Shown here piece by piece: positions 54,464-63,272 of a stretch of 64,000 nt of DNA. The position numbers and the translations under genes were made by a program. Each line of letters starts with the position of its first letter. Positions within the stretch are counted from its first letter, which is position 1. This stretch comes from Candidatus Uabimicrobium amorphum (lineage in GTDB: Bacteria; Planctomycetota; Uabimicrobiia; Uabimicrobiales; Uabimicrobiaceae): contig NZ_AP019860.1 of assembly GCF_009002475.1 (NCBI RefSeq), forward strand, positions 372,001 to 436,000, read 5' to 3'. The notes under the pieces were generated by a model. The model saw only the letters and a list, made by a program, of their open reading frames with translations. It did not search any database and was not told the DNA's origin.

Positions 54464-55672
54464 CTAATGACGCGAAGTAAAATATACCTTGGGTATTGTG
54501 GGCAAAAGATGTGACGAAATTTCTTGCGCTGCGAGGTGGTAACCTTTGATAGTCGGATGCCAAAAATCACGGTAGTAAATGGGCTTTTCATTTTGCGCTT
54601 GGTAAAAGGGGTTGTATAAATCGAGAAAAGACAAGTCTTGTTGTAAAATGACTTGTGGGGTGATGTGTGATGGTTTCTTCGAGAGTTGATATTGACAAGG
54701 AAAAAACACGAAAAGTGTTTTGATATTATGCGATCGACAAAAGCGCTGTATTTGCAAAAGTTCTGTCTTTGTTTGCGCTAGGTATTGAGCAAATTTATCA
54801 TTCTGTGGAGAGTCACACAATTCGCGATTGACAGCGAAATAATTTTGGCGTTTCGTTTTGCTGACGTATAGCATTTTCAACAGTAATAAAAAGCGACTAT
54901 AGGTAAAAATATTGTCTTGTGCTAAAGATTCAAATCCGGCAATATTATCGCCTAAATTTTCAAAAAAAATATTATCTGTTACGTCGTTGAGGACAACAGA
55001 AATGACGACGAGATGTGGATTGTATTTTATACCTTCTTTTACTAGGTAGTCATATTCTTGGGAAGGTGCATAACCACAAACACCTGCGTTGATAGTTTCG
55101 ACGTTTACACGATGTTTTTTTAGACAATTTTCTATTTGGTAGGGTAGCGTATCACGATCCTTTTCAATCATAAATCCAAATGTTACGGAGTCGCCTAAGT
55201 AAAGTATTCGGTAACTTTGTGAACGTTTATAATCGATTTCTTTACCACGAACACCTTTAGCATTTATGGAAAAGGGCATTCCGAGAATACGTCCTTTGGC
55301 GTTGGCTTGTAATTTCCAGCCACGGATATCGTCTTTTGTATATATAGAGCGCAAATCCACAAAAGGTACAAGGGCTAATTCGCATATGACAAATAGCGAT
55401 AGTATGCTACTTGCGAAAATAAAGGCGTACTGCCAAAAATGATTCATTGCTGTCGTTTTGATGGAAAAGGAAATGTAAAACAGCGTAAAACCAATTAGTA
55501 AATAAATGAATTCTACACAAAATATTTTGTATTTGCTTGCGGAGAAGTGAGAAAAATGAAAGTAACGTGTGTTGAGAAAGTCGAGAAAAAAGTAGTTGTA
55601 AAATAACGCATTTGTCAGAAAAAAAATTGCCCAAAACAACAAAACTCTGGATATCTTCGATGCGGAATACAT
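54464..55672 (-). CDS. Membrane-anchored SGNH/GDSL hydrolase-like protein
   Basis: The protein has 402 residues. It starts at the ATG at 55672 (AGGA upstream, 7 bases past the neighbouring stop codon). Three membrane helices come first (about 9-29, 43-62, 75-97). The SGNH hydrolase domain follows: catalytic Ser in LGDSVTFGF (about 160), Gly in NAGVCGYAP, Asn in SVVLNDVTD, and Asp-x-x-His in RDFWHPTIKGYHL near the end. Members remove O-acetyl or other acyl groups from surface glycans and lipids. It is downstream of a phosphatase gene on the same strand. Confidence 0.88.
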   Translation of the reverse strand: MYSASKISRVLLFWAIFFLTNALFYNYFFLDFLNTRYFHFSHFSASKYKIFCVEFIYLLIGFTLFYISFSIKTTAMNHFWQYAFIFASSILSLFVICELALVPFVDLRSIYTKDDIRGWKLQANAKGRILGMPFSINAKGVRGKEIDYKRSQSYRILYLGDSVTFGFMIEKDRDTLPYQIENCLKKHRVNVETINAGVCGYAPSQEYDYLVKEGIKYNPHLVVISVVLNDVTDNIFFENLGDNIAGFESLAQDNIFTYSRFLLLLKMLYVSKTKRQNYFAVNRELCDSPQNDKFAQYLAQTKTELLQIQRFCRSHNIKTLFVFFPCQYQLSKKPSHITPQVILQQDLSFLDLYNPFYQAQNEKPIYYRDFWHPTIKGYHLAAQEISSHLLPTIPKVYFTSRH

Positions 55673-55679
55673 GACGTTC

Positions 55680-56438
55680 CTAACGCTGTATATTTTCAAT
55701 AACAACAAGAGACATATCATCGCCGTCGTGCGCAAACGTGTTCAAAAAATACGGCACCACTTCATTAAATTGTAGTGACAAGCACTGCTGGTTCATTTGG
55801 GAAATATCCAACATGGTTTGCTGTGGATTTGCAAAATCATCTCCGAGAAAACTGTCGGTCATCAAAATACAACGTTTCACATCCTTCGCGGTATGGCATA
55901 CAAATGCACGCGAGGAACTTTTCCAAATGTCTTCGTCAAACCACCCGAGTTTTAAGCCAAATGAAGGCTGCGAAGATGGTGGTTGCCACAGTGTTTGGCC
56001 TTGCTGTTGAATAAGGACGTGCGTTCCGTACCCAAAATTCGCAAATGTCAATTCATTGCCACATAAGGCTGCGAATGCAATACACAGTTGCGTGTCACAC
56101 TTTTCTTTGTATTTGCGCAGAATGAAATTTATCTTGCGGCAAAATTCGTAGAGATTTTGCGAGGAAAAAGACGTTTGTAGAAAGTTATGCCACTCGCTAT
56201 CAAATTCTTGTCGGCATTGATCCCAAAGTTGTTGTGCCCAGTGGCCATGCCCGGTGGCATCGGCGATGTAAAAACACAAATGACCATCGCAATTTACATC
56301 AATGGCAAAACGATCTCCTCCCGGAAACTCGTTATGGAACGCTTTAAAGGCGCATTCGACTTGCCATTTGTCATTTTTATAGTTTTGTCGTGCGTTGTCA
56401 CAAAAATTGTCAGAATAAATATGCATAACTGTTCTCAT
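55680..56438 (-). CDS. PP2C/SpoIIE-like Ser/Thr phosphatase
   Basis: This 252-residue protein has the metal-dependent phosphatase fold: GGDRFAIDVN (about 36), YIADATGHGHWAQQL (about 52-66) with metal-binding Asp and Gly-His-Gly, LTFANFGYGTHVL (about 125), ILMTDSFLGDDF, and DGDDMSLVVIE (about 240) with the last metal Asp. The nearest relatives are RsbU/SpoIIE-type phosphatases. It would remove phosphate from Ser/Thr. It is divergent from a Ser/Thr kinase gene with only 83 bases between, so a kinase-phosphatase pair is likely. Confidence 0.87.
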   Translation of the reverse strand: MRTVMHIYSDNFCDNARQNYKNDKWQVECAFKAFHNEFPGGDRFAIDVNCDGHLCFYIADATGHGHWAQQLWDQCRQEFDSEWHNFLQTSFSSQNLYEFCRKINFILRKYKEKCDTQLCIAFAALCGNELTFANFGYGTHVLIQQQGQTLWQPPSSQPSFGLKLGWFDEDIWKSSSRAFVCHTAKDVKRCILMTDSFLGDDFANPQQTMLDISQMNQQCLSLQFNEVVPYFLNTFAHDGDDMSLVVIENIQR

Positions 56439-56521
56439 AAAGATAAAACTTTAGTATAATCTTACTTTATCTTAGGGCGTGACGTGCCCTAATAAATACT
56501 TTAGCACAAAAAACATTTTCA

Positions 56522-57787
56522 ATGGAGAAAAAAGTGTCAGAAGAAAAAGAAATATCCTCCTTAGAAGGACTTGCTTTTCATTCTACATCGACATATGAAT
56601 TGGTAAATGAAATTGGCCGCGGTGGGATGGGCATTGTGTATCTTGCAGAAAAACACAGTGAAGGTGTCTGCGATTTGCTCGTTCTCAAAACAATCAAAAG
56701 TTTGTCCAGCGAATATTTCGATATGTTGAAAAAAGAAGCAAATATCGCTACACAACTACGTCACGAAAACATTGTGAAAACATACGGGTTAGAAGCTTTT
56801 CCGGTAGATTTATTTCCTCAATATTTTCAAGAAGATCTCAAAACACTTGAATACAACAAACTGCGCCAACAACCAAAAAAGAAACCTTTGGTATTTCGAC
56901 GACATTTACGCCGTTCTGGACGTTCGCGTAAACTAGTCACTCAAAACAATAACGAAACAAAGCAAAAATTGTATCTCATTGTAATGGATTATGTAGAAGG
57001 AACAGATCTGGGTAATCTATTTCGCGCACACCGTCGTAAAAAACTGTTAATACCACCGGTGCTAACAGCATTTGTTGTCAGTCGCATTTGCCGTGCACTC
57101 GATTATGCTCACAACCACATCATCCACCGCGACGTTTCTCCTGAAAATATACTTATTAATAATCACGGTGTGGCCAAGCTATCTGATTTTGGGGTGGCAG
57201 TTGGTGGTAAAGAACAATTGGGGCTTCTGATGGGAAAACTGAACTACATGGCTCCAGAACAACTTCTAAACCCCCTTTATGATCATCGCGTCGATATTTT
57301 TGCCTTAGGAGTAGTTACTTATTTTTGCTTAACAGGTATCAACCTATTTGCAACTCCTTTTGGTATGGGGTTGGAGGAACAAACTGATTACATTCGGCGT
57401 CTCCATCAGGAAGAAATTATTCCTCCGGCAGAGGTGATGAAAGATATACCAAAAATTTTGTCAGACACCGTCATGAAAATGTTAGAAATCGATCCAGAAA
57501 AACGTTACCAAACCGCAGGAGAAATATGCGACTGCCTAGAGCAACAATATATGTATGCCAAAGGCTTTGGCCCTACAAATAACTCGTTACAAGCATACTT
57601 GGATATCTTTGAGTCCAATTTTGAGAATTACACACAACAGCAATTGCGGCAATTGCGTTTCTTAGAAGGAAGTGATGGGAAATTACAATTACGCCGTTAC
57701 ATCGCCCAAAACAAGTATACTGGCAGGGGTTTAGAACTTATAAAGAAATTTAAGGGTACGCGTTTGCGTAAAATACTGGACAAATAG
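56522..57787 (+). CDS. Ser/Thr protein kinase with basic insert
   Basis: The protein has 421 residues and no membrane segment. Kinase motifs are complete: IGRGGMGIVYLAE (about 32), Lys in LLVLKTIK, HRDVSPENILI (about 205), DFGVAVGG, MAPEQL. The HRD motif lacks the usual Lys-Pro (it reads DVSPEN), which is common in bacteria. An unusual basic insert (about 115-145: KKKPLVFRRHLRRSGRSRK) lies between strands of the small lobe. The C-terminal 80 residues are helical. The ATG is used here; a GTG 12 bases on has GGAG before it and could be the true start. It is divergent from a phosphatase gene. Confidence 0.9.
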   Translation: MEKKVSEEKEISSLEGLAFHSTSTYELVNEIGRGGMGIVYLAEKHSEGVCDLLVLKTIKSLSSEYFDMLKKEANIATQLRHENIVKTYGLEAFPVDLFPQYFQEDLKTLEYNKLRQQPKKKPLVFRRHLRRSGRSRKLVTQNNNETKQKLYLIVMDYVEGTDLGNLFRAHRRKKLLIPPVLTAFVVSRICRALDYAHNHIIHRDVSPENILINNHGVAKLSDFGVAVGGKEQLGLLMGKLNYMAPEQLLNPLYDHRVDIFALGVVTYFCLTGINLFATPFGMGLEEQTDYIRRLHQEEIIPPAEVMKDIPKILSDTVMKMLEIDPEKRYQTAGEICDCLEQQYMYAKGFGPTNNSLQAYLDIFESNFENYTQQQLRQLRFLEGSDGKLQLRRYIAQNKYTGRGLELIKKFKGTRLRKILDK

Positions 57788-57830
57788 AAATGCGTACAAA
57801 CTCGAACTTCTAGAGGTATAAAAGCAGGGG

Positions 57831-59000
57831 TTATGAATTTTCAACCTTGGGTGGTAGCAAAATATGTGGAGGGACATGCAGATTGTCAATGTCCGCAAAA
57901 TAATCGGAATGGAAAAAGAATTTTTCGATAACATAGATAGCATCGAGAACATTTTCTCGCTGTATAGGTTGTTGGCTATCCCCTAGTTGCGCGACAACGC
58001 AAAATGTCGCCAGGGAAACGGCTAAACTCAAGTAACATAGGGCTTGTGCAATATTATCGGTGAAGTACAATTCACTGCTGAATAGCAATATAAAAAAGTA
58101 ATTCTCCATTACCTCAACAATCTCTTGTTGGGAAAAATATTCACGGTATAAAGAAAAATATTTTTGTGTGGCGACGGGGGGAATATTTTCTATATCAGAA
58201 ATTCCCAGATAATCTAGAAAGTAAGAAATAACAGGGCTGACTTCGTCATCTCCTGAGTTTTCCTGATACCAAAGTTGCCAACCTAAAAGAGTGTAGTATA
58301 GGTGTTTTTGTTCGGAAAATTCGGGCGTGTTGTACGGTTGTTCACAAACATCTTTGATTTGTTCAAAGGTAAAGTACTCTTGCGGAGTTTTCGTAAAAAA
58401 GCTCCAAACATGTGCGAGAAAAGCGCTGTCGTTATAATTGCGCAAAAGTTTTTTGTGAATATGATAAAAACCTTGCCAGTTTGTGGAGACTTTTTCCGTA
58501 ATCTGTACTGTTTTTACATGTTGTAAATCTGCTTTTAGCGAAAATTTATTACCAACAGAACGCGCGGGATTGACAAGAGTAAAATCGTTTTTTTCCAGCA
58601 ACATTTGCAATGTACATGGACAGGCCATTGAGGCATTAATATAAGATAAATTAGGTGTTTTAAGGGCATAGAAGGGGTATGATTGACAAATAATGGGTTT
58701 TCCTTCCAGCCCAAAATTGGCGTGCAAAAAACACTTTTTGTCCACGAGGAAAGAACAACGATTCTCACATGTTTTGGTATAAACATCTGTGATTTTACCG
58801 TTGTCATCTTGTATCGTTTCAAAGCCACAACCTTGCGGCCAATCTTTTTGAGGTATGGTTTTTAAATTTGCGAGAATGGTTTCTAGTTCTTTAGGGCTGA
58901 CACTGATATTCCAACGGTGACAACAGTAGCCTTCTTCAAGGCAACGAAACTTTTGCAAAAAAGCAGGCATTACATATTTCATTAGTTTAACGAAGGACAT
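57831..59000 (-). CDS. Cysteine-cluster protein, FliB-like
   Basis: This 389-residue protein has an N-terminal YkgJ/FliB-type cysteine cluster: CLEEGYCCHRW (about 19-29), then GCGFE, CENRCSFLVDKKC (about 79-91), ICQSYPF (about 105) and ACPC (about 131). This pattern binds an Fe-S or zinc centre. The length and order resemble flagellin lysine N-methylase FliB, which methylates flagellin with S-adenosylmethionine. No flagellin gene is in the window, and the C-terminal 200 residues are helical and not clearly matched. A general YkgJ-like metal protein is the cautious reading. Confidence 0.75.
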   Translation of the reverse strand: MSFVKLMKYVMPAFLQKFRCLEEGYCCHRWNISVSPKELETILANLKTIPQKDWPQGCGFETIQDDNGKITDVYTKTCENRCSFLVDKKCFLHANFGLEGKPIICQSYPFYALKTPNLSYINASMACPCTLQMLLEKNDFTLVNPARSVGNKFSLKADLQHVKTVQITEKVSTNWQGFYHIHKKLLRNYNDSAFLAHVWSFFTKTPQEYFTFEQIKDVCEQPYNTPEFSEQKHLYYTLLGWQLWYQENSGDDEVSPVISYFLDYLGISDIENIPPVATQKYFSLYREYFSQQEIVEVMENYFFILLFSSELYFTDNIAQALCYLSLAVSLATFCVVAQLGDSQQPIQRENVLDAIYVIEKFFFHSDYFADIDNLHVPPHILLPPKVENS

Positions 59001-59068
59001 TCTTTGCTATACAAAGATAAAGGCCTATCATCTCCTAGTAAAAGATTTCAAAGAAAGTTTGCGCGATT

Positions 59069-60634
59069 ATGATAGCAGATACCCAAAAGCTTTACAAAAA
59101 AATTTTACAATACGCACCGTGTTTTTTTATTATACTTGTCGCTTTGTGTTTGCGTTTCTATGATGTAGAGTCATCACTTTGGCTAGATGAAGTCTATAGT
59201 TTAGAGCGCAGCGGTATTACCGGAAAAATTGGATCTGTTTCCGATCTAATCACTTATGTAGCGCACAACGATGCACATCCGCCTTGCTACTATGTACTGT
59301 TGAGATTATGGGCGTCTGTTTCGTACCATCCTGTTTGGCTGAAACTACTGTCGATGTTATTTGGTATAGGAGCTATTGCTTTTGCGTATCTCATTGTTGC
59401 AAAAGTGGCAGACCACTATAGAGCTTCGCTATGTGCGATCACTTTGGCATGTAGCTATTTTTTAATTCATTACAGTCAAAATATAAGACACTACAGTTTA
59501 GTAAACTTTCTTGCCATTTTTTCCTCGTGGTGTATTGTCCAAGGAGTGATGACGAACAAAACGCGTTATTTTTTTATTTATGCGTTTGCCACGATTTTAG
59601 GGTTTTATACGTACTACTATCTGGCCTTTTTATTCGCTACTCATGGGGCTATATTGTTTTTTTATGGCGGAATCCAACAAAAACTTCTGTATAACATCCG
59701 CACAGCAAAAAATACCCATAGCGTTTTCGGAAATATTTACGAGCAGATAACGCATCAAGTTAATTTTGCGCGTTGGGTAAAAAGCCAGGTAGTCGCGACA
59801 GTGGTATTTTTTCCGTGGCTTTACTACGTACTTCCTTTGCGTTTATCTCTATTTGCCCAGGTAGAGGTCAAAGAACGCGGAAGTGTAACACTAGCGAATT
59901 TATACGAATTACTACAAGATTTTTTGATGGGAGAAACGCAACTGTATGTCGCGCAATATATTTTTGTGGGTATTTTAATACTTGGATGTATTACGTTGTT
60001 GTTTAGTGATAAAAAATACCTATGGTTGTATAGTGTAATACTTCTACCCACTATCATTACGGTTTTTTTCCCATTTAAAGGACATGTTTTTCAAAGTAAA
60101 CATCTTATTTACTTGCTACCATTGCTATTATGTATCATAAACGTTTGTTGCCTAAATATACGCATTCTTAGTATCTTTTTGTTTGCACTAATATGTACTA
60201 ACTTGTATATGTTGCATAGCGAAAGCCACAAACAAAAACAGCCATGGAATACTGCCATCAACGAAGTATATCGCGACATCGAACGCGGCGATGTTTTGTG
60301 CTTCAATCCTTACTACCTCGAAGTTCCTGCAATGTATTACTACAAAAGACAAGGCACTTTACAAGGAAAAGAAATTGTTCCTGCTTTTGTATACCTTACT
60401 CCACAACAAAATATTCCGCGTCGTTTACAACCATATATATACTTTAGCGAACAACATTTACAAAGAGTATCCAAACGCAATTTATGGTTGATCGAAATAG
60501 CAAACTGCCACTCGACACCAAGAAACCACGCATTTTTTATATGGTGCGAAAAACTATTCAAACGCGTAGAACAAAGGTCTTACCAAGGAAGTTTTGGGAC
60601 AATTATTGTTCGTAGGTATACTCCGCGGAAATAG
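59069..60634 (+). CDS. GT39/ArnT-type membrane glycosyltransferase
   Basis: This 521-residue protein has about ten membrane helices in the first 390 residues. The first periplasmic loop carries SLWLDEVYSLERSG (about 33), with the Asp-Glu catalytic pair of GT-C enzymes, and AHNDAHPPCYYVLLRLW (about 69-85) is a second conserved loop block. Such enzymes move a sugar from a polyprenyl-phosphate carrier to lipid A, protein or glycan. The C-terminal 130 residues are soluble. The ATG has AAAGAAAG upstream. It stands alone with repeat DNA downstream. Confidence 0.9.
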   Translation: MIADTQKLYKKILQYAPCFFIILVALCLRFYDVESSLWLDEVYSLERSGITGKIGSVSDLITYVAHNDAHPPCYYVLLRLWASVSYHPVWLKLLSMLFGIGAIAFAYLIVAKVADHYRASLCAITLACSYFLIHYSQNIRHYSLVNFLAIFSSWCIVQGVMTNKTRYFFIYAFATILGFYTYYYLAFLFATHGAILFFYGGIQQKLLYNIRTAKNTHSVFGNIYEQITHQVNFARWVKSQVVATVVFFPWLYYVLPLRLSLFAQVEVKERGSVTLANLYELLQDFLMGETQLYVAQYIFVGILILGCITLLFSDKKYLWLYSVILLPTIITVFFPFKGHVFQSKHLIYLLPLLLCIINVCCLNIRILSIFLFALICTNLYMLHSESHKQKQPWNTAINEVYRDIERGDVLCFNPYYLEVPAMYYYKRQGTLQGKEIVPAFVYLTPQQNIPRRLQPYIYFSEQHLQRVSKRNLWLIEIANCHSTPRNHAFFIWCEKLFKRVEQRSYQGSFGTIIVRRYTPRK

Positions 60635-60700
60635 TTGTAATCGTCACCATCATACGTTTTAAGTTAAGACGTGCTTTTGCAGGGATGACACTACAAGTTA

Positions 60701-60775
60701 GTCGTCACCGTAGCCGTAATCGTCACCGTCACCGTGACCCTGACCCTGACCCTGACCCTGACCGTCACCCTAACC
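60701..60775. repeat. GTCACC/CTGACC hexameric microsatellite (copy 2)
   Basis: Units GTCACC, GTGACC and CTGACC follow one another, with at least four CTGACC units in a row. They lie 66 bases past the GT39 stop codon, in a 290-base gap that holds no gene. Shorter GTCACC units already appear near 60645. The array shares its unit class with 46532-46582. Confidence 0.9.
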
Positions 60776-60924
60776 AGACTAAATTCTTCAAGGAGTACTG
60801 CGATTATCGAGAACCTGATGCGTGTTTTAATAAAATTATTTCTTTTTTTTGATATACATCGCATAATATACTAGAGTGTTGTCCTAATGAAAAAATATTA
60901 TTGGTTATGTCGTAGGAAAAAATT

Positions 60925-62355
60925 ATGGAAAGAATGCTGATTATCACTGTTATTTTTACGATCTCTATCTTCGGCGATTGGGAACTTTCTTCGCGCAATT
61001 TGGAAAAAATGATCAAAAATTCGGATGTTATCGTCGAAGGAAAATTTACTTCTAAGAGTAAAATAAAAGTGTCAGACGCAATAAAAGGTCCGCAAAAACT
61101 GCGCAGAATTAAACTAAAAAAACAAGTGACGGATATAGCACTCAAACGCGATTACATCCTGTTTTTCAAGTTAGTGGATGATGAATTTTCTCTTATAAAA
61201 GAAAATACCATAAAAAGCGATGTCATGATTCAGTCGCGTATTCGCGAGCAAGTAATGCAGCAGCGCGTAGAGGCATCTGTCGCTGTTGTTAATGCCAAGG
61301 TTTTAGAGACGCGCGATGTTGTGGTTTCTACAAAAAAGAAATACACTGTGGCGACATGTGAAGTGATCAAATACTACAAAGGTGAATGCTCTAAAATATT
61401 TGAAGTTATGTATCGCAGTGATCGCGAAAAAAACGCCAAAAGAATATTTCTATTCCCCAAACTGACCTACGTATTCTTTTTACAAGATAGAGCGCATCGC
61501 TCTACAATAAATCCTTGGAATATCAGTGATTTCTCTGGGTTTTCGCAAGCCCTACTCAAAGAAACTCAGATTGCCAAACATATTCGTAACTCTCTGTCCA
61601 AAAGAGCACTAAAGATACTCTCTGTTGCTTCCAAGGCAAATGATCCAAAACTACCGAAAATGTTTTGCGAAGAATTAAATACTACTTTATACAAAAAAAA
61701 CATGTATGTGTCTGTTTTGACGGATATTGATGTACCAAAAGATTGGGACCGTAAGGCACCAGAGAATATAGCAAAAATCAATTGTTTAATTTTTGAAAAG
61801 TATTTTGGCAAATATCTAAATGCGAAAATCAATTATTTTTCAGCACCCTCTTTTGATGGCGCAATCGTAGATCGGCACTACGTCATTAAAGAAGTCACAA
61901 AAGCCTCATCCGTAAGAAGTCGTTTTGAAGACCGAGCGGGAAAGATGCAAAAGGGATTGAAAATATTTGGGCAAAGTGCAGGCCAAAGTTTTTCTGCAGA
62001 TCAACCTGTTGCTGTAAATCTACTCATTCAAAACTTGTCTAAGGCTCCTATCACGGTTTGCAATAGCCATATTCCTTATCTCCTCGGGGTGAATATTGTA
62101 AACGTCGATAAAAATAAACTCGTACTAGAAGATGGACTGAAGCCTTTTCGCAAAATGCAAAAAAGTTTTGTAAAACTAGAGCCCAATCGCTATATTGTCA
62201 TTCCTACTCTAAATTTACGCGATTATTGTGACTTACCCGCGGGAAAATATGGAATATATGTACAATTGTATGTGCCGGTTAGTTATGCTCGGGAGAAGTC
62301 GGATGCATGGTTTGGGAAAATTTTAACTAACTTTATTGAATTTGAAATTAAATAG
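60925..62355 (+). CDS. Hypothetical exported protein
   Basis: This 476-residue protein has an N-terminal hydrophobic segment (about 4-16) that is probably a signal peptide. The first 170 residues have two similar beta-rich blocks (IKNSDVIVEGKFTS and VAVVNAKVLETRDV) that may be an OB-like pair. The middle is helical and the last 150 residues look Ig-like (PVAVNLLIQNLSKAPITV). I recognise no family. The ATG follows AGGAAAAAATT. It is followed by a LolA-like gene 12 bases on, so the two may act together in the envelope. Confidence 0.7.
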   Translation: MERMLIITVIFTISIFGDWELSSRNLEKMIKNSDVIVEGKFTSKSKIKVSDAIKGPQKLRRIKLKKQVTDIALKRDYILFFKLVDDEFSLIKENTIKSDVMIQSRIREQVMQQRVEASVAVVNAKVLETRDVVVSTKKKYTVATCEVIKYYKGECSKIFEVMYRSDREKNAKRIFLFPKLTYVFFLQDRAHRSTINPWNISDFSGFSQALLKETQIAKHIRNSLSKRALKILSVASKANDPKLPKMFCEELNTTLYKKNMYVSVLTDIDVPKDWDRKAPENIAKINCLIFEKYFGKYLNAKINYFSAPSFDGAIVDRHYVIKEVTKASSVRSRFEDRAGKMQKGLKIFGQSAGQSFSADQPVAVNLLIQNLSKAPITVCNSHIPYLLGVNIVNVDKNKLVLEDGLKPFRKMQKSFVKLEPNRYIVIPTLNLRDYCDLPAGKYGIYVQLYVPVSYAREKSDAWFGKILTNFIEFEIK

Positions 62356-62366
62356 GAGTCATAACT

Positions 62367-63161
62367 ATGAAACGCTGCGTAACATTTTTAATTCTCGTTA
62401 CTTTCTGTAGTTTGTATGCTGCAAAACTTTCGCCACGAGAAATTTTACAAAGATGTATAAAACGCCATGGTGGACAACAAAACTTCGAAAAAATCAAGAA
62501 TATCTACGTTAAAATGGATGTGCATTCCAAAAACGAAAAAGCCGATGTGGAAAGTCTCATTGAACAATATTTTCGATTTCCCAACAAGTTGCGTGCCGAA
62601 ATTAGCTCGATGATGAATCCTCCTACAAAAGTTAGTTGGAACGGAAACGAAGCATGGCAATTAACAAAGGATAAACTTGAAAAAACTACAGATCCACGTC
62701 AACGCGACAACTTGAAGGAAAGTTTACGTTTTGTAAAACTCATCATGTTGACAAATCTATTGGAAAAAGGTAGTACTCTAAAATATGAAAAGCATGTGAA
62801 AAGAAAATCATATGGTATTCATGTTATTTTACAGCAAAACGGCGAAGGCGAGAAAATAAAGATATATGTAAAAGATAGTGATTATTCATTGTTTGGTGGT
62901 GAGTTTTCGTGGCAAGGAAACAATACAATATTCAAAGTTTTTCTAGATAAACAAAATTATTGGGTTGATGGAATTTGTTTTCCAAGAGAAGCGCGAATTT
63001 ATCGCGGTAACGAAAAAGTTTTGGATGCCAAAGTTCGTCAAATCAAAATTAATCACCTACAAAACGGTAATAGTTTCTTCGCCAATTTAAAAGAAAAACC
63101 ACGCATGAAAAAACGTAGAAGAACAGGTCGAGGCCGTGGAAGAGGTCGTCGCGGAGATTAG
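62367..63161 (+). CDS. LolA-like exported protein with basic RG-rich tail
   Basis: This 264-residue protein has a clear signal peptide (about 1-18, ending near AAKL). Residues 20-235 match the LolA/LolB-type half-barrel pattern that carries lipids or lipoproteins: LSPREILQRCIKRHGG at the start, EQYFRFPNKLRAEI and WNGNEAWQL (about 91), and VKDSDYSLFGGEFSW. The last 25 residues are Arg/Gly-rich (RTGRGRGRGRRGD), which is unusual for LolA-like proteins. The ATG follows TAGGAG. Loss of the usual family N-terminal motif makes a different lipid-binding job possible. Confidence 0.75.
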   Translation: MKRCVTFLILVTFCSLYAAKLSPREILQRCIKRHGGQQNFEKIKNIYVKMDVHSKNEKADVESLIEQYFRFPNKLRAEISSMMNPPTKVSWNGNEAWQLTKDKLEKTTDPRQRDNLKESLRFVKLIMLTNLLEKGSTLKYEKHVKRKSYGIHVILQQNGEGEKIKIYVKDSDYSLFGGEFSWQGNNTIFKVFLDKQNYWVDGICFPREARIYRGNEKVLDAKVRQIKINHLQNGNSFFANLKEKPRMKKRRRTGRGRGRGRRGD

Positions 63162-63200
63162 TATAAACAACAAACTACAAGTGATCATAGTCTTCTATTT

Positions 63201-63247
63201 TATAGAAATTGTGGTAGTTAATTTTCATGCTACCACAAATTTCTATA
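63201..63247. terminator. Bidirectional terminator hairpin
   Basis: A 17-bp stem TATAGAAATTGTGGTAG with CTACCACAAATTTCTATA (one bulged A) separates the LolA-like gene and the thioredoxin-like gene, which converge. Confidence 0.8.
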
Positions 63248-63272
63248 AGTATTTCTCATTCAGCAAACCATA

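Noticed and set aside
54111..54591. Overlapping reading frames of 64-148 codons
   Set aside because: They lie across hairpins and repeats, and partly across the end of the SGNH gene. Codon content is not protein-like.
57831..59000. Flagellin methylase FliB as a firm call
   Set aside because: The cysteine cluster and length fit, but there is no flagellin or flagellar gene, so only 'FliB-like' is supported.
60701..60775. CRISPR array or telomere
   Set aside because: The units are hexamers with no spacers of the right length and no cas gene. The telomere-like run is short and flanked by ordinary genes.
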